This document shows positions 44,460 to 53,822 of a DNA stretch of 64,000 bases, piece by piece. The number at the start of each line of letters is the position of its first letter. Position 1 is the first letter of the stretch. The DNA is from Sinorhizobium arboris LMG 14919 (lineage in GTDB: Bacteria > Pseudomonadota > Alphaproteobacteria > Rhizobiales > Rhizobiaceae), in NCBI RefSeq assembly GCF_000427465.1, contig NZ_ATYB01000008.1, positions 434,001 through 498,000 on the forward strand, given 5' to 3'. The notes below the pieces were generated by a model. The model ran no database searches, was not told where the DNA came from, and saw only the letters and a list, made by a program, of their open reading frames with translations. The position numbers and the translations under genes are program-made.

Positions 44460-45437
44460 ATGAAAATTCTGGTCAAACTGGCGGCGGGTCTTTTGGTCGC
44501 CGCTTCATTCATCGGCAATGCAGCCAATGCCCAGACGGTACTGCGCTCGTCCGACACGCATCCGGACGGCTATCCGACGGTCGAGGCGGTCAAGTATTTC
44601 GGTGAGCTGGTCAAGGAGCGTACGGCCGGCCGCTACTCCGTCGAGGTCTACCATTCCGCGCAGCTCGGTGAGGAAAAGGACACGATCGAGCAGGTACGTT
44701 CCGGCGTCATTGAGCTGAACCGGGTGTCTATGGCCCCGTTCAACGGAACGGTGAAGGAGTCGATCGTTCCGGCGCTGCCTTACCTCTTCCGTTCGGAAGA
44801 GCACATGCACAAGGTGATGGACGGCGCGATCGGCGACCAGATCAAGACGGCCTTCGAAGGCGCCGGGGTCGTGGTCCTTGCCTTCTACGACGCGGGCGCG
44901 CGTTCCTTCTACAACAAACAGAAGGCGATCAATTCGGTTGCCGACATGAAGGGCCTGAAGTTCCGCGTCATCCAGTCGGACATCTTTGTCGACATGGTGG
45001 CCGCGCTCGGTGCCAACGCTACGCCGATGCCCTACGGCGAAGTCTATTCGGGCATCGAGACGGGCGTTATCGACGGCGCTGAGAACAACTTTCCAAGCTA
45101 CGACACCGCCAAGCATTTCGAAGTAGCAAAGAACTATTCGCTCGACGAACACACCATCCTTCCGGAGGTATTCGTCATGAACAAGGCAGTCTTCGACAAG
45201 CTCACGCCGGAAGACCAGGAAATCTTCAGGCAGGCCGCGAAGGACAGCGTCGCCAAGCAGCGCGAGCTTTGGGCTGCCAAGGTCGCGGAGTCGCGTGCGA
45301 AGGTCGAAGCGGCCGGCGCAAAGATCACCACGCCGGACAAACAGGGTTTCATCGACGCGATGAAGCCGGTCTACGAAAAGCACGTCACCGATGAGGTGCT
45401 GAAGAAGATGGTCGAGGACGTTCGCGCGGTGCAGTGA
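44460..45437 (+). CDS. TRAP transporter substrate-binding protein (DctP family)
   Basis: This 325-residue protein has a signal peptide (about residues 1-24, ending ANA) and a DctP fold (AQLGEEKDTIEQVRSGVIEL at about 63-82, GEVYSGIETGVIDGAENN at about 194-211). The conserved arginine region FRVIQSDIF lies near residue 160. It binds an acidic solute, most likely a uronate given uxaC/kdu neighbours. A hairpin separates it from the DctQ gene. Confidence 0.92.
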   Translation: MKILVKLAAGLLVAASFIGNAANAQTVLRSSDTHPDGYPTVEAVKYFGELVKERTAGRYSVEVYHSAQLGEEKDTIEQVRSGVIELNRVSMAPFNGTVKESIVPALPYLFRSEEHMHKVMDGAIGDQIKTAFEGAGVVVLAFYDAGARSFYNKQKAINSVADMKGLKFRVIQSDIFVDMVAALGANATPMPYGEVYSGIETGVIDGAENNFPSYDTAKHFEVAKNYSLDEHTILPEVFVMNKAVFDKLTPEDQEIFRQAAKDSVAKQRELWAAKVAESRAKVEAAGAKITTPDKQGFIDAMKPVYEKHVTDEVLKKMVEDVRAVQ

Positions 45438-45444
45438 CGAGCCA

Positions 45445-45506
45445 GACGGGCAGGCCCGCAGCGTCTTTCGCCTCACGGCAAAGGCCGCTGTAGCCGCCTG
45501 CCCGTC
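45445..45506 (+). terminator. Intercistronic hairpin between TRAP binding protein and DctQ genes
   Basis: GACGGGCAGGC (45445-45455) pairs with GCCTGCCCGTC (45496-45506), an 11-bp perfect stem with a 40-base loop, followed by CTTT. It probably lowers expression of the membrane genes relative to the binding protein. Confidence 0.55.
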
Positions 45507-45526
45507 CTTTCGATGGGAATAAAGCC

Positions 45527-46087
45527 TTGTCTAACGGATTGGCAAAATTAGGCCGGGGTCTCTCCTGGCTGGGCACGCTCTCGCTCTGGCTGGCCGGTAC
45601 AGGCCTCGTAGCGATGACGGGCATCGTCGCGTGGCAGGTTTTCTGCCGCTACGTGCTCAACGACTCGCCGAGCTGGACCGAACCCGGCGCCGTCATGCTG
45701 ATGAGCTGGTTCATCTTTCTTGGCGCTGCCGTCGGCGTGCGCGAAAACTACCATCTCGGCTTCGACGTGCTGCTCTACGTGGTACCGAAAACCGGCAAGA
45801 AGTGGCTGCGTATGATCTCAGATCTCGTCGCGTTCGCTTTCGGGTTCGGCATGATCTGGTACGGGGCCCAGCTTATCGCTCTGACATGGAACACGACGCT
45901 TCCCTCCCTGCAGGTCTCCGGTGGCTGGAGCTACGTCCCGCTTGCCGCAGGCGGTGTCCTCATTTGCTTGTTCGCGCTGGAGCGCATCGTCCTGCGCCTT
46001 GCTGGCGAGCCGATCGATGATGTTCTCGACGAAATGCCGCCGGCGGAGGCTGCAGCCGAACTCGAAACAGCGGAAATAAAGGCCTGA
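45527..46087 (+). CDS. TRAP transporter small permease (DctQ family)
   Basis: The 186-residue protein has four membrane helices and the DctQ pattern SWTEPGAVMLMSWFIFLGAA (about residues 48-67), then REN-HLGFDVLLY. The start is the TTG at 45527, with no strong ribosome site visible; no better ATG is present before the first helix. The stop lies four bases before the DctM gene. Confidence 0.88.
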   Translation: MSNGLAKLGRGLSWLGTLSLWLAGTGLVAMTGIVAWQVFCRYVLNDSPSWTEPGAVMLMSWFIFLGAAVGVRENYHLGFDVLLYVVPKTGKKWLRMISDLVAFAFGFGMIWYGAQLIALTWNTTLPSLQVSGGWSYVPLAAGGVLICLFALERIVLRLAGEPIDDVLDEMPPAEAAAELETAEIKA

Positions 46088-46091
46088 CGCG

Positions 46092-47375
46092 ATGGACATG
46101 ATAATCCTCTTCGGCGTATTCGCGGCTCTGATGCTGATCGGCACGCCGATCGCCTTCTGCCTCGGCGTCGCCTCGTTTGCGACCGTCGTCTACCTCGGCC
46201 TGCCGCCGCTGGTGATCTTTCAGCGGCTCAACTCCGGCATGAGCGTGTTTTCGCTGCTCGCCATCCCCTTCTTCATCTATGCCGGCGACCTGATGGTGCG
46301 TGGCGGCATCGCCCAGAAGATCGTGGCCTTCGCGGCCTCGCTGGTCGGACACATCCGCGGCGGGCTCGGACAGGTCAACATCGTTACAGCAACTCTGTTC
46401 GGCGGTATTTCCGGCTCCGCCGTGGCGGAAGCGGCAGCGGTCGGCGGGCTCATGATTCCGCAGATGAAGGAGCGCGGCTACGGCACCGATTACGCCGTCA
46501 ACGTCACCTCAATGGCGGCGCTGATCGCGCTCCTGTTGCCGCCCTCTCACAACATGATCATCTATTCGATTTCCGCAGGCGGGAAGATCTCGATCGCAGA
46601 TCTCTTCACCGCCGGCATCATTCCGGGCCTTCTCTATGCGGCCGTACTGATGGTAACGGCCTATTTCGTCGCGCGCCGCCGCGGCTATCCGACGGAAGTC
46701 TTTCCCGGCTTTGCCAGGGTCGGCCGGTATCTGCTGATCTCGCTCCCCGGCCTCCTGCTCATCGGCATCATTTTCGGCGGTGTCCGCTCGGGCGTATTCA
46801 CCGCGACCGAGAGCTCCTGCGTCGCCGTGCTCTACGCGCTGGCAGTGACCGTGTTCGTCTATCGTCAGATGACGTGGCAGGATTTCGTACATGCCACCTT
46901 CGGCGCCGTCCGCACGACGGCGATGGTGTTGCTCATCATCGGCATGGCGGCCGCCTTCTCCTGGTTGATGGCCTTTCTCAGGGTGCCTACGGCGCTGATC
47001 GACTGGATGAACACGATCTCGGACAACCCCATTATCGTGCTCCTGTTGCTCAACGTCCTGATGCTGTTCCTCGGCACCTTCATGGACATGGGGCCGACCA
47101 TCATCATCAGCACCCCGATCTTCCTGCCGGTGGCTATGGCCTATGGCGTCGATCCGGTGCATTTCGGGGTGATCATGATCCTGAACTTCGGTATCGGCCT
47201 CAACACGCCGCCGGTGGGTGCCGTGCAATTCGTGTCCTGCGCCGTCGGCCGCATTTCCGTCTGGGAGGCCATGCGCAGCGTCTGGCCCTTCTATTTCGCG
47301 GGATTGATCGTCCTTGGACTCGTCACCTATGTTCCGGCCCTTTCGCTGTGGCTGCCGGCCGTCTTCAAAGGGTGA
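46092..47375 (+). CDS. TRAP transporter large permease (DctM family)
   Basis: This 427-residue protein has about twelve helices and DctM motifs: IPFFIYAGDLMVRGGIAQKI (about residues 58-77), GGISGSAVAEAAAVGGLMIP (about 101-120) and, late, NFGIGLNTPPVGAVQFVSCA (about 365-384). It forms the Na+-driven channel of the TRAP system with the DctQ and DctP proteins encoded just upstream. Confidence 0.93.
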   Translation: MDMIILFGVFAALMLIGTPIAFCLGVASFATVVYLGLPPLVIFQRLNSGMSVFSLLAIPFFIYAGDLMVRGGIAQKIVAFAASLVGHIRGGLGQVNIVTATLFGGISGSAVAEAAAVGGLMIPQMKERGYGTDYAVNVTSMAALIALLLPPSHNMIIYSISAGGKISIADLFTAGIIPGLLYAAVLMVTAYFVARRRGYPTEVFPGFARVGRYLLISLPGLLLIGIIFGGVRSGVFTATESSCVAVLYALAVTVFVYRQMTWQDFVHATFGAVRTTAMVLLIIGMAAAFSWLMAFLRVPTALIDWMNTISDNPIIVLLLLNVLMLFLGTFMDMGPTIIISTPIFLPVAMAYGVDPVHFGVIMILNFGIGLNTPPVGAVQFVSCAVGRISVWEAMRSVWPFYFAGLIVLGLVTYVPALSLWLPAVFKG

Positions 47376-47383
47376 CATGCCTG

Positions 47384-48133
47384 ATGGATATTCTGACCGA
47401 ACGCAAACCGAAACTTTCCGAGCGCGTCGCGAACGCAATCAGGGAGCAGGTTCTGAAAGGCGAAATACAGCCCGGCCAGAAGCTGCCGACGGAAAGCCGG
47501 ATGAGCGAGTTCTTCGGGGTCAGCCGCACGGTCGTGCGCGAGGCGATTGCAACCCTCGCCGCGGACGGCCTCGTGGAGCCGCGGCAGGGTGCCGGCGTCT
47601 TCGTGAAGGACCACCCGACGCTTGCCTTCGGTTCGATCAGCCTCGACGTCGGCAACAAGATCTCCCATGCGCTCAACGTCATCGAGGTGCGCATGGGACT
47701 GGAGATCGAGAGCGCGGGTCTTGCGGCGCTTCGGCGCAATAGCGCCCAGGAGGCCCAGATCCAGGAAGCCTTTTTCGAATTCGATCGCCTGCTCGACCGC
47801 GGCGAGGCGACGGGAAAGAGCGATTTTGCCTTCCACCGGGCAATCGCGGCTGCGACCAACAATCCCTATTACGTGGAGGTTCTCGATGCGCTGGGCCACA
47901 GGGCTATCCCCTGCGACGTCACCTCCCCCTGGGGGACCGAAAGCGTGGTTTCGCGTGAATATCAGGAAAGCCTCCAACGCGAGCATCTCGCCATCCTGAA
48001 AGCGATTTCCGAAAGCGATCCGGAAGCAGCCCGCGCCGCCATGCGCGCCCACCTTGCCGCCAGCCAGGATCGCTACCGCGTCCGGCTGAGCGGACAGCAG
48101 GCCGCCTGGGGGGCGGCCAAGCGCAACGTCTGA
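47384..48133 (+). CDS. GntR-family (FadR subfamily) transcriptional regulator
   Basis: This 249-residue protein has an N-terminal winged HTH (about residues 10-75; GQKLPTESRMSEFFGVSRTV) and a C-terminal FadR-type all-helical FCD domain (DFAFHRAIAAATNNPYYVEV at about 145-164, HLAILKAI later). The ATG at 47384 lies eight bases after the DctM stop; the frame remains open upstream but only as a shadow of DctM. It probably senses a uronate or derivative and controls the uxaC-TRAP-kdu genes through the 42938 palindrome. Confidence 0.9.
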   Translation: MDILTERKPKLSERVANAIREQVLKGEIQPGQKLPTESRMSEFFGVSRTVVREAIATLAADGLVEPRQGAGVFVKDHPTLAFGSISLDVGNKISHALNVIEVRMGLEIESAGLAALRRNSAQEAQIQEAFFEFDRLLDRGEATGKSDFAFHRAIAAATNNPYYVEVLDALGHRAIPCDVTSPWGTESVVSREYQESLQREHLAILKAISESDPEAARAAMRAHLAASQDRYRVRLSGQQAAWGAAKRNV

Positions 48134-48260
48134 CTGCCCTATCTCCAGAGGTTTGTCTGTTCCGCTAGAACGGCGAAGCACTCTGACATTTTAAAACTAC
48201 GCACATCCCGACGGAAACCAACACCTTTCCTGGACGTGCACCAATTCGAGGAGTGAGCCG

Positions 48261-49109
48261 ATGACCGCAGGCCATATCGACTACACCATTCGCTTCGCCG
48301 TCGACCCGGCAGCCGCCGCGCGCATGGATACCGATGCGTTGCGTGCGAATTTCCACATCGGTGATCTGTTCCGGCCGGGACGGATATCGCTCACCTACAG
48401 CCATTACGATCGTATGATCGTGGGCGGAGCGATGCCGGTCGACACACCCTTGGCCCTCGAGACCATCCGCCCAACAGGCACGGCGCGCTTTCTCGAGCGG
48501 CGCGAGCTCATCGCCGTCAACATCGGCGGTCCGGGACGCATCGAAATGAAGGGCGAAAGCTTCCGGCTCGAGCCGCGTGACATGGCCTATGCCGGCATGG
48601 GCGAGGAGGTCACGTTTTCCTCCGAAGACCCCGCCGCGCCCGCCAAATTCTACCTGCTCAGCGCGCCGGCTCACCAGGCGCTGCCAAAGCGCCATATCCG
48701 CATCGGCGACGCCAAACGGCTCGACCTCGGCAGTGCGGCCACTTCGAACGAACGTTCGATCTTCCAGTTCATCCACCCCGAAGGCGTGAAGACCTGCCAG
48801 TTGGTCGTCGGCATGACGCAGCTTGCCCCAGGTTCGGTCTGGAACACCATGCCGTGCCACGTGCACGACCGGCGAATGGAGGCCTATCTCTATTTCGACC
48901 TCGATGACAGCGCGCGCGTCCTGCACCTCATGGGCGAACCGAACGAAACCCGGCACATCGTGATGGCCAGGGAGGAGGCCGTGCTTTCTCCGCCCTGGTC
49001 GATCCATTCGGGCTGCGGAACCGCGAACTACGCGTTCATCTGGGCGATGGCCGGCGACAACGTCGACTATACCGATGTGGAGATGGTGCCTATGGAGACG
49101 CTCCGATGA
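48261..49109 (+). CDS. kduI: 5-dehydro-4-deoxy-D-glucuronate isomerase
   Basis: This 282-residue cupin-fold protein has the KduI features: GDLFRPGRISLTYSHYDRMI (about residues 34-53) and the metal-binding VWNTMPCHVHDRRMEAYLYF (about 193-212). It isomerises 5-keto-4-deoxyuronate from unsaturated oligogalacturonides to 2,5-diketo-3-deoxygluconate. GAGGAG precedes the ATG. It overlaps kduD by four bases (ATGA). Confidence 0.94.
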   Translation: MTAGHIDYTIRFAVDPAAAARMDTDALRANFHIGDLFRPGRISLTYSHYDRMIVGGAMPVDTPLALETIRPTGTARFLERRELIAVNIGGPGRIEMKGESFRLEPRDMAYAGMGEEVTFSSEDPAAPAKFYLLSAPAHQALPKRHIRIGDAKRLDLGSAATSNERSIFQFIHPEGVKTCQLVVGMTQLAPGSVWNTMPCHVHDRRMEAYLYFDLDDSARVLHLMGEPNETRHIVMAREEAVLSPPWSIHSGCGTANYAFIWAMAGDNVDYTDVEMVPMETLR

Positions 49110-49870
49110 GCGTGCCGTCACGCTTCAGCCTTGCCGGCCGCCGTATCGTCGTCACCGGTGCCAATACCGGCATCGGGCAGGGCATCGCGGTTTCGATCGC
49201 CCGGGCGGGCGGCACGGTCATCGGCGTAGGCCGCTCCGCAATGGACGAGACCGAAAAGAAGGTGACCGAGGCCGGCGGCGCTTTCATTCCGGCCGGTGCC
49301 GATCTTTCGGATCGCGAAGCAATCCGCTCCCTCATCGACGGCTTGTGGGATGAGCACGGCCCGCTGCAGGGCCTGGTCAACAATGCCGGAATCATCCGTC
49401 GCGCCGATGCCGTGGAATTCACCGAGTCCGACTGGGATGATGTCATCGACGTCAATCTGCGTTCGCTGTTCTTCCTCAGTCAGGCCTTCGGTCGCCGGAT
49501 TATTGCCGAGGAAAGCCGCGGCAAAATCGTCAACATCGCTTCGCTGCTGTCATTTCAGGGCGGCATCCGCGTCGCTTCCTATACCGCGTCCAAACACGGA
49601 GCCCTCGGCATCACCCGATTGCTGGCATGCGAATGGGCTGACAAGGGCATCAATGTGAATGCTGTGGCCCCCGGCTACATCATTACCAACAACACGGAAG
49701 CTCTGCGCGCCGACGAAAAACGCAGCGCCTCCATTCTCGAGCGCATACCGGCGGGGCGCTGGGGAACGCCGGACGATATCGGCGATGCGGCGGTGTTCCT
49801 GCTTGCACCGGCCTCCGACTACATGCATGGCGCCGTCGTTCCCGTCGACGGCGGTTGGCTCGCCAGATAG
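49106..49870 (+). CDS. kduD: 2-deoxy-D-gluconate 3-dehydrogenase
   Basis: This 254-residue short-chain dehydrogenase has the NAD-binding TGANTGIGQGIA (about residues 15-26), NNAGIIRR (about 92-99) and the catalytic Tyr-Lys in SYTASKHGALG (about 156-166). As KduD it reduces 2,5-diketo-3-deoxygluconate to 2-keto-3-deoxygluconate. Its pairing with kduI and the cupin gene makes the assignment strong within a family where sequence alone is often vague. Confidence 0.92.
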   Translation: MSVPSRFSLAGRRIVVTGANTGIGQGIAVSIARAGGTVIGVGRSAMDETEKKVTEAGGAFIPAGADLSDREAIRSLIDGLWDEHGPLQGLVNNAGIIRRADAVEFTESDWDDVIDVNLRSLFFLSQAFGRRIIAEESRGKIVNIASLLSFQGGIRVASYTASKHGALGITRLLACEWADKGINVNAVAPGYIITNNTEALRADEKRSASILERIPAGRWGTPDDIGDAAVFLLAPASDYMHGAVVPVDGGWLAR

Positions 49871-49876
49871 GAGAAG

Positions 49877-50215
49877 ATGATGGACACGAAACTTTTCGCC
49901 CGCGGCAATGAAGGCGAATGGGTAGATCTTGGTCAGGGCAATCGCCGGCGGGTGGCCCTGCATACGGACGAACTGATGCTGGTCGAATTCGCCTTCGAGA
50001 AAGGCGGTGTCGGCGCGCTCCACTCGCACCCGCATGTGCAGGCGAGTTACATTGCAGAGGGAAAGTTCGAAGTCACGGTCGGCGAGCACACGCAGGTTCT
50101 TGCCGCCGGCGACAGTTTCATCGCTCCGTCGGGCGTGGTCCATGGCGTCAAGGCGCTGGAGGCCGGCCGGCTCATCGACAGCTTCACGCCGCACCGCGCC
50201 GATTTCCTGAAATAG
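49877..50215 (+). CDS. kdgF: KdgF-type cupin for unsaturated uronate linearisation
   Basis: The 112-residue single-domain cupin has the metal site HSHPHVQASYIAEGKFEV (about residues 51-68) and a later SGVVHGVKALEAG. KdgF catalyses ring opening of 4,5-unsaturated uronates from pectin or alginate to the ketouronate used by KduI. It lies six bases after kduD and completes the kduI-kduD-kdgF unit. Many small cupins look alike, so the name rests partly on context. Confidence 0.85.
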   Translation: MMDTKLFARGNEGEWVDLGQGNRRRVALHTDELMLVEFAFEKGGVGALHSHPHVQASYIAEGKFEVTVGEHTQVLAAGDSFIAPSGVVHGVKALEAGRLIDSFTPHRADFLK

Positions 50216-50524
50216 AGCACGTCAGGAGCACTGTGTAGCGGTTTTCCCTGCGGAAGTGCCTGGCTCGCATCGTTGGTGCCCGTCGCAGCCCGCCTGCGGC
50301 GTGCGTCCGCCGCTTCCGACGTCGGCTTCATCCATCGCGCGAGGCGGCCGGTGACGGTCCTCGGCGTCGATGCACCCGGCGCCGGCCATGCCGAATTGCA
50401 CGACACAATGGTAATTGGTGATTACTACGACGTGATCCCCATCACTCACAAACACGACACCGAAGGTCTGGTGATGGGCTCGACACCGACCCTGAAGGGA
50501 TCCGCAGCACGCTTTCGCCGGAAC
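50216..50524. other. 309-bp stretch between kdgF and the aldehyde oxidoreductase operon
   Basis: The two flanking genes converge here. No supported gene is seen; the longest open frames are not family-like and overlap the 3' end of the Mo-subunit gene. A short GC-rich segment near 50238-50262 weakly resembles rhizobial repeats but is not a clear copy. No simple terminator hairpin is obvious. Confidence 0.5.
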
Positions 50525-52810
50525 TCAAAGCGCAACCCTCGCCAGACCCGGCAGGACTTTGTCCAGGGTCAGCGGGAACTCGCGAACCCTTACCCCGGTG
50601 GCGTTGTAGACCGCGTTGGCGATCGCCGCGCCGGCACCGCAAACGCCGAGCTCTCCGAGGCCCTTTGCGCCGAAAGGGTTGGCCTTGTCATCGTTTTCCT
50701 CGATGAACACGACATCGAGGTCGGGAACGTCGCTATTGACCGGAAGGTGGTACTCGGCAAGGTCATGATTGACGAAACATCCGTAGCGCCGGTCGAGGAC
50801 GGTTTCCTCCATCAAGGCTGCGCCGAGACCCCAGGTCATACCTCCGAGAACCTGTGAACGGGCCGTCTTCGCATTGAGAATGCGTCCGGCGCCGATCACT
50901 GCGAGCATGCGCCTCGCGCGGATCTCTCCCGTGTCGCAGTCGACGCTGACCTCGGCGAAATGCGCGCCATACGAATGCTGCGAGAATGCGCGGTAGCTCT
51001 CGGTACTCGCACCGGCCTCGACCGAACCCGTGGCGTCGAGCCCTTCGGGCGCGACGCGCCGCATAAATTCCGGCAACGCTTCCGCCCTGTCGCCGAAGCG
51101 GACCGCTCCTTCGACCATCGTGACTTCGGCAGCCCCGGAATTCTGAGCCGGTGCCCCCGGTTGCGTGCGCGCCACCGTCACGATCTTCTGTCTTAGCGCT
51201 TCGCACGCCCGCAAGAGGGCCGTCCCGGCGCTTGCCGCTCCCCAGGAACCGCCGGAGCCCGCCGTCAGGGGAAAGCGGCTGTCCCCAAGCTCGATCGTAA
51301 CCGCCGCAAGCGGAACGCCCAAGGCATCCGCGGCAATCTGCGTCAGGATGGTGTAGGTCCCCGTACCGATATCGGTCATGTCGAGGCGAGCGGTCACTCG
51401 TCCCTCCGCGTCGATCCGGACCCAGGCCGCGGCCGCTCCGATGTAGTTTGGGCGGATCGCGGCCGCCATGCCGAGGCCAACCAGCTTGCGGCCTTCGCGC
51501 AGACTGCCCGGTTCCGAATTGCGCCGTCCCCAACTGAAGCGCCGTGCCCCCTCCTGCATGCATGCCACCAGGTTGCGCGTGGAAAACGGCACCTCGCGTT
51601 CCGGATCGAGATCGGGCTCGTTGCGGATCCTGAGCTCGATCGGATCAAGACCCAGCCGCTCGGCCAGCTCGTCCATGGCGCATTCCAGCGCGAGCATGCC
51701 TGGCGCCTCGCCCGGAGATCGCATCCACTCGCCTCTGTTGAGGTCTACCGGAACGAGCCGGTGGCGGGTCAGGCGACCGGGTGCGGCGTAGAGCGAACGG
51801 GCGAAAACCGCCGTCTGCTCGCAGAATTCCTCAACTCGAGAGGTCGCCGACCAGACATCGTGTCCGAGAGCCAGCAGTTTCCCGTCGGCGCTTGCGCCCA
51901 ATCGAACGTTCTGGAGCATTTCCGCTCGGTGCCCCGCATTGGCGAACATTTGCTGGCGCGTTAGGGCCACCTTGACGGGCCTTTCGAGCATGCGCGCGGC
52001 CAAAGCGGCGAGCACCGAATCGGCATGGACGATCAGTTTGGAGCCGAAACCACCACCGATGTAACGGCTGATCACGCGCACGCGCTCGAACGGAATGCCG
52101 AGCGTGGCAGCGAGACCGGCACGAAAGTTCGAGAGGGTCTGCGCCGAGGTATGGATCGTCACGTCGTCACCCTGCCAGATCGCCAGTGTCGCATGGGGCT
52201 CCATCGGATTGTGGTGCTGGTAGGGCGTACGGTAGGTCACGTCGATCCTTAACGCCGCCTCCGCAAGGGCCGCATCGAAATCGCCCATTGCGCTATCCGT
52301 ATCAAAGCCTGCATTGGTCCGCTGCGGTGCGTAGGCCGCTCCGCGGCGTTCGGCCAGGCCGAAGTCGCCGGCTGCTTCTTCGTAGCGAACCTTGATGAGG
52401 GCGGCAGCGGCGCGTGCGGCCTCGAAGGTCTCGCCGACCACAAGGGCGATGGGCTCGTCATAGTGGCGAACGCGGTCGTCGCGGAGCACCGGTCGCGCAC
52501 GGGTGAAAACCTCGCGCGCGGCCGGCGTGACGGCGGGACCAAATTCCGGTTGGGGCGGTGCATTCAGATGCGTCATCACGTAAAGGACGCCCGGCGTTCG
52601 CTCTGCCAGGCCCGTTTCGATTTCCAGAATGCGGCCTTTGGCGATGCCCGCACCCAGCACAAAGCCGAAAACCGGAGGCGGGCCCTCCGCAACTTCGTAG
52701 GCATAGGTAGCGGTGCCCGTAACTTTGGTCGGTCCGTCGACGCGATCGACGGGCTTGCCGATGAGGCTGCCGCCACTGCTTGTGGTATTTCGCTGCGCCT
52801 TATCCGTCAT
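50525..52810 (-). CDS. Molybdopterin-binding subunit of PaoABC-type aldehyde oxidoreductase
   Basis: This 761-residue protein belongs to the xanthine dehydrogenase family: N-terminal aldehyde-oxidase a/b hammerhead domain (GKPVDRVDGPTKVTGTATYA, about residues 18-37) and two Mo-binding domains, ending in the catalytic glutamate motif GAKGLGELGVCGAG (about 721-734). PaoC-type subunits oxidise aldehydes with Mo-MCD. The ATG at 52810 has a GGTGGA site; the longer frame to 52912 overlaps the FAD subunit gene. It is the last gene of the operon. Confidence 0.9.
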   Translation of the reverse strand: MTDKAQRNTTSSGGSLIGKPVDRVDGPTKVTGTATYAYEVAEGPPPVFGFVLGAGIAKGRILEIETGLAERTPGVLYVMTHLNAPPQPEFGPAVTPAAREVFTRARPVLRDDRVRHYDEPIALVVGETFEAARAAAALIKVRYEEAAGDFGLAERRGAAYAPQRTNAGFDTDSAMGDFDAALAEAALRIDVTYRTPYQHHNPMEPHATLAIWQGDDVTIHTSAQTLSNFRAGLAATLGIPFERVRVISRYIGGGFGSKLIVHADSVLAALAARMLERPVKVALTRQQMFANAGHRAEMLQNVRLGASADGKLLALGHDVWSATSRVEEFCEQTAVFARSLYAAPGRLTRHRLVPVDLNRGEWMRSPGEAPGMLALECAMDELAERLGLDPIELRIRNEPDLDPEREVPFSTRNLVACMQEGARRFSWGRRNSEPGSLREGRKLVGLGMAAAIRPNYIGAAAAWVRIDAEGRVTARLDMTDIGTGTYTILTQIAADALGVPLAAVTIELGDSRFPLTAGSGGSWGAASAGTALLRACEALRQKIVTVARTQPGAPAQNSGAAEVTMVEGAVRFGDRAEALPEFMRRVAPEGLDATGSVEAGASTESYRAFSQHSYGAHFAEVSVDCDTGEIRARRMLAVIGAGRILNAKTARSQVLGGMTWGLGAALMEETVLDRRYGCFVNHDLAEYHLPVNSDVPDLDVVFIEENDDKANPFGAKGLGELGVCGAGAAIANAVYNATGVRVREFPLTLDKVLPGLARVAL

Positions 52811-52832
52811 AGTTTCCACCAGTCTGCTCGCG

Positions 52833-53819
52833 TCACGCTTGTTCGGCCGCGGAGGCGAGCGTGTAACGCACCGTCCGCTTGCCCAGGGGAATCTTGAAGT
52901 CGTTGCCGCCATATCCGACGGCTCCCGCCAGGGCGGCTTCCGCGGCGTCCGTCAGGACATGGTCCGACAGTGCCGCACCGGCGAGCCTGCTCTCCGTTTC
53001 CAGTGCCCGCCAGGGTTTCGGCGCGACGCCGCCCAAGGCGAGACGAGCGCTTCGCACCCGATTGCCGGAAACCTCGACGATCGCTGCAACGGAAACGAGG
53101 GCGAACGCGTAGGAGGCACGGTCGCGCACCTTGCGATATACCTGCCGGCCCGCAGGCGGTGGCGGCAGAGTGACGCCGGTAATCATTTCGCCGTGGGCAA
53201 GCACGGTCTCCTGGTGGGGCGTCGTGCCAGGCAGCCGGTAGAGATCTCCGATCGGGATCGAGCGCGTTTCACCTCCCGGTGAGACGGTTTCGACCGTCGC
53301 GTCGAGCGCCGCCATGGCGACAGCCATGTCGGATGGATGCACGGCAATGCACGCCTGGCTCGTTCCGATGACCGCATGCATCCGGTTGAAGCCCCTGAGC
53401 GCGGCGCAACCGGCCCCCGGTTCTCGTTTGTTGCAAGGCATGTTGCGGTCGTAGAAATAGGGGCATCGTGTACGTTGGAGAAGATTGCCGCCTGTCGAAG
53501 CCTTGTTTCGTATCTGGCCGGAGGCGCCCGCCAGCAGCGCCTGAGACAGAGCCGGGTAGCGTGACCTGACTGTCGGATCGGCGGCAAGAACGCTATTACG
53601 GACCTGAGCACCGATATGCAATCCGCCCTCGTCGGTCGGCTCGATGCGGTCGAGCGCCAGACGACCGATGTCAACGAGATGCTCCGGGCGCTCGATACCC
53701 AGCTTCATCAGGTCCAGGAGATTGGTGCCCCCGGCGATGAAACGTGCCGCCGGTCTGCCCGCCACGGCCGCAACGGCCGTTTCCACTGTGTCGGCCCGTT
53801 GATAGGAGAAGGGTTGCAT
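52833..53819 (-). CDS. FAD-binding subunit of PaoABC-type aldehyde oxidoreductase
   Basis: This 328-residue protein has the FAD-binding PCMH domain start [20 protein letters not shown] (about residues 23-42) and the conserved [20 protein letters not shown] (about 104-123). The cysteines in [21 protein letters not shown] match the extra 4Fe-4S insert known in E. coli PaoB. It links the 2Fe-2S subunit to the electron acceptor. It overlaps neither neighbour but lies three bases from paoA and 22 bases from paoC. Confidence 0.9.
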   Translation of the reverse strand: MQPFSYQRADTVETAVAAVAGRPAARFIAGGTNLLDLMKLGIERPEHLVDIGRLALDRIEPTDEGGLHIGAQVRNSVLAADPTVRSRYPALSQALLAGASGQIRNKASTGGNLLQRTRCPYFYDRNMPCNKREPGAGCAALRGFNRMHAVIGTSQACIAVHPSDMAVAMAALDATVETVSPGGETRSIPIGDLYRLPGTTPHQETVLAHGEMITGVTLPPPPAGRQVYRKVRDRASYAFALVSVAAIVEVSGNRVRSARLALGGVAPKPWRALETESRLAGAALSDHVLTDAAEAALAGAVGYGGNDFKIPLGKRTVRYTLASAAEQA

Positions 53820-53822
53820 GCT

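Noticed and set aside
46874..47383. N-terminal extension of the GntR regulator by 170 codons
   Set aside because: Shadow of the DctM gene; the regulator starts with its HTH at 47384.
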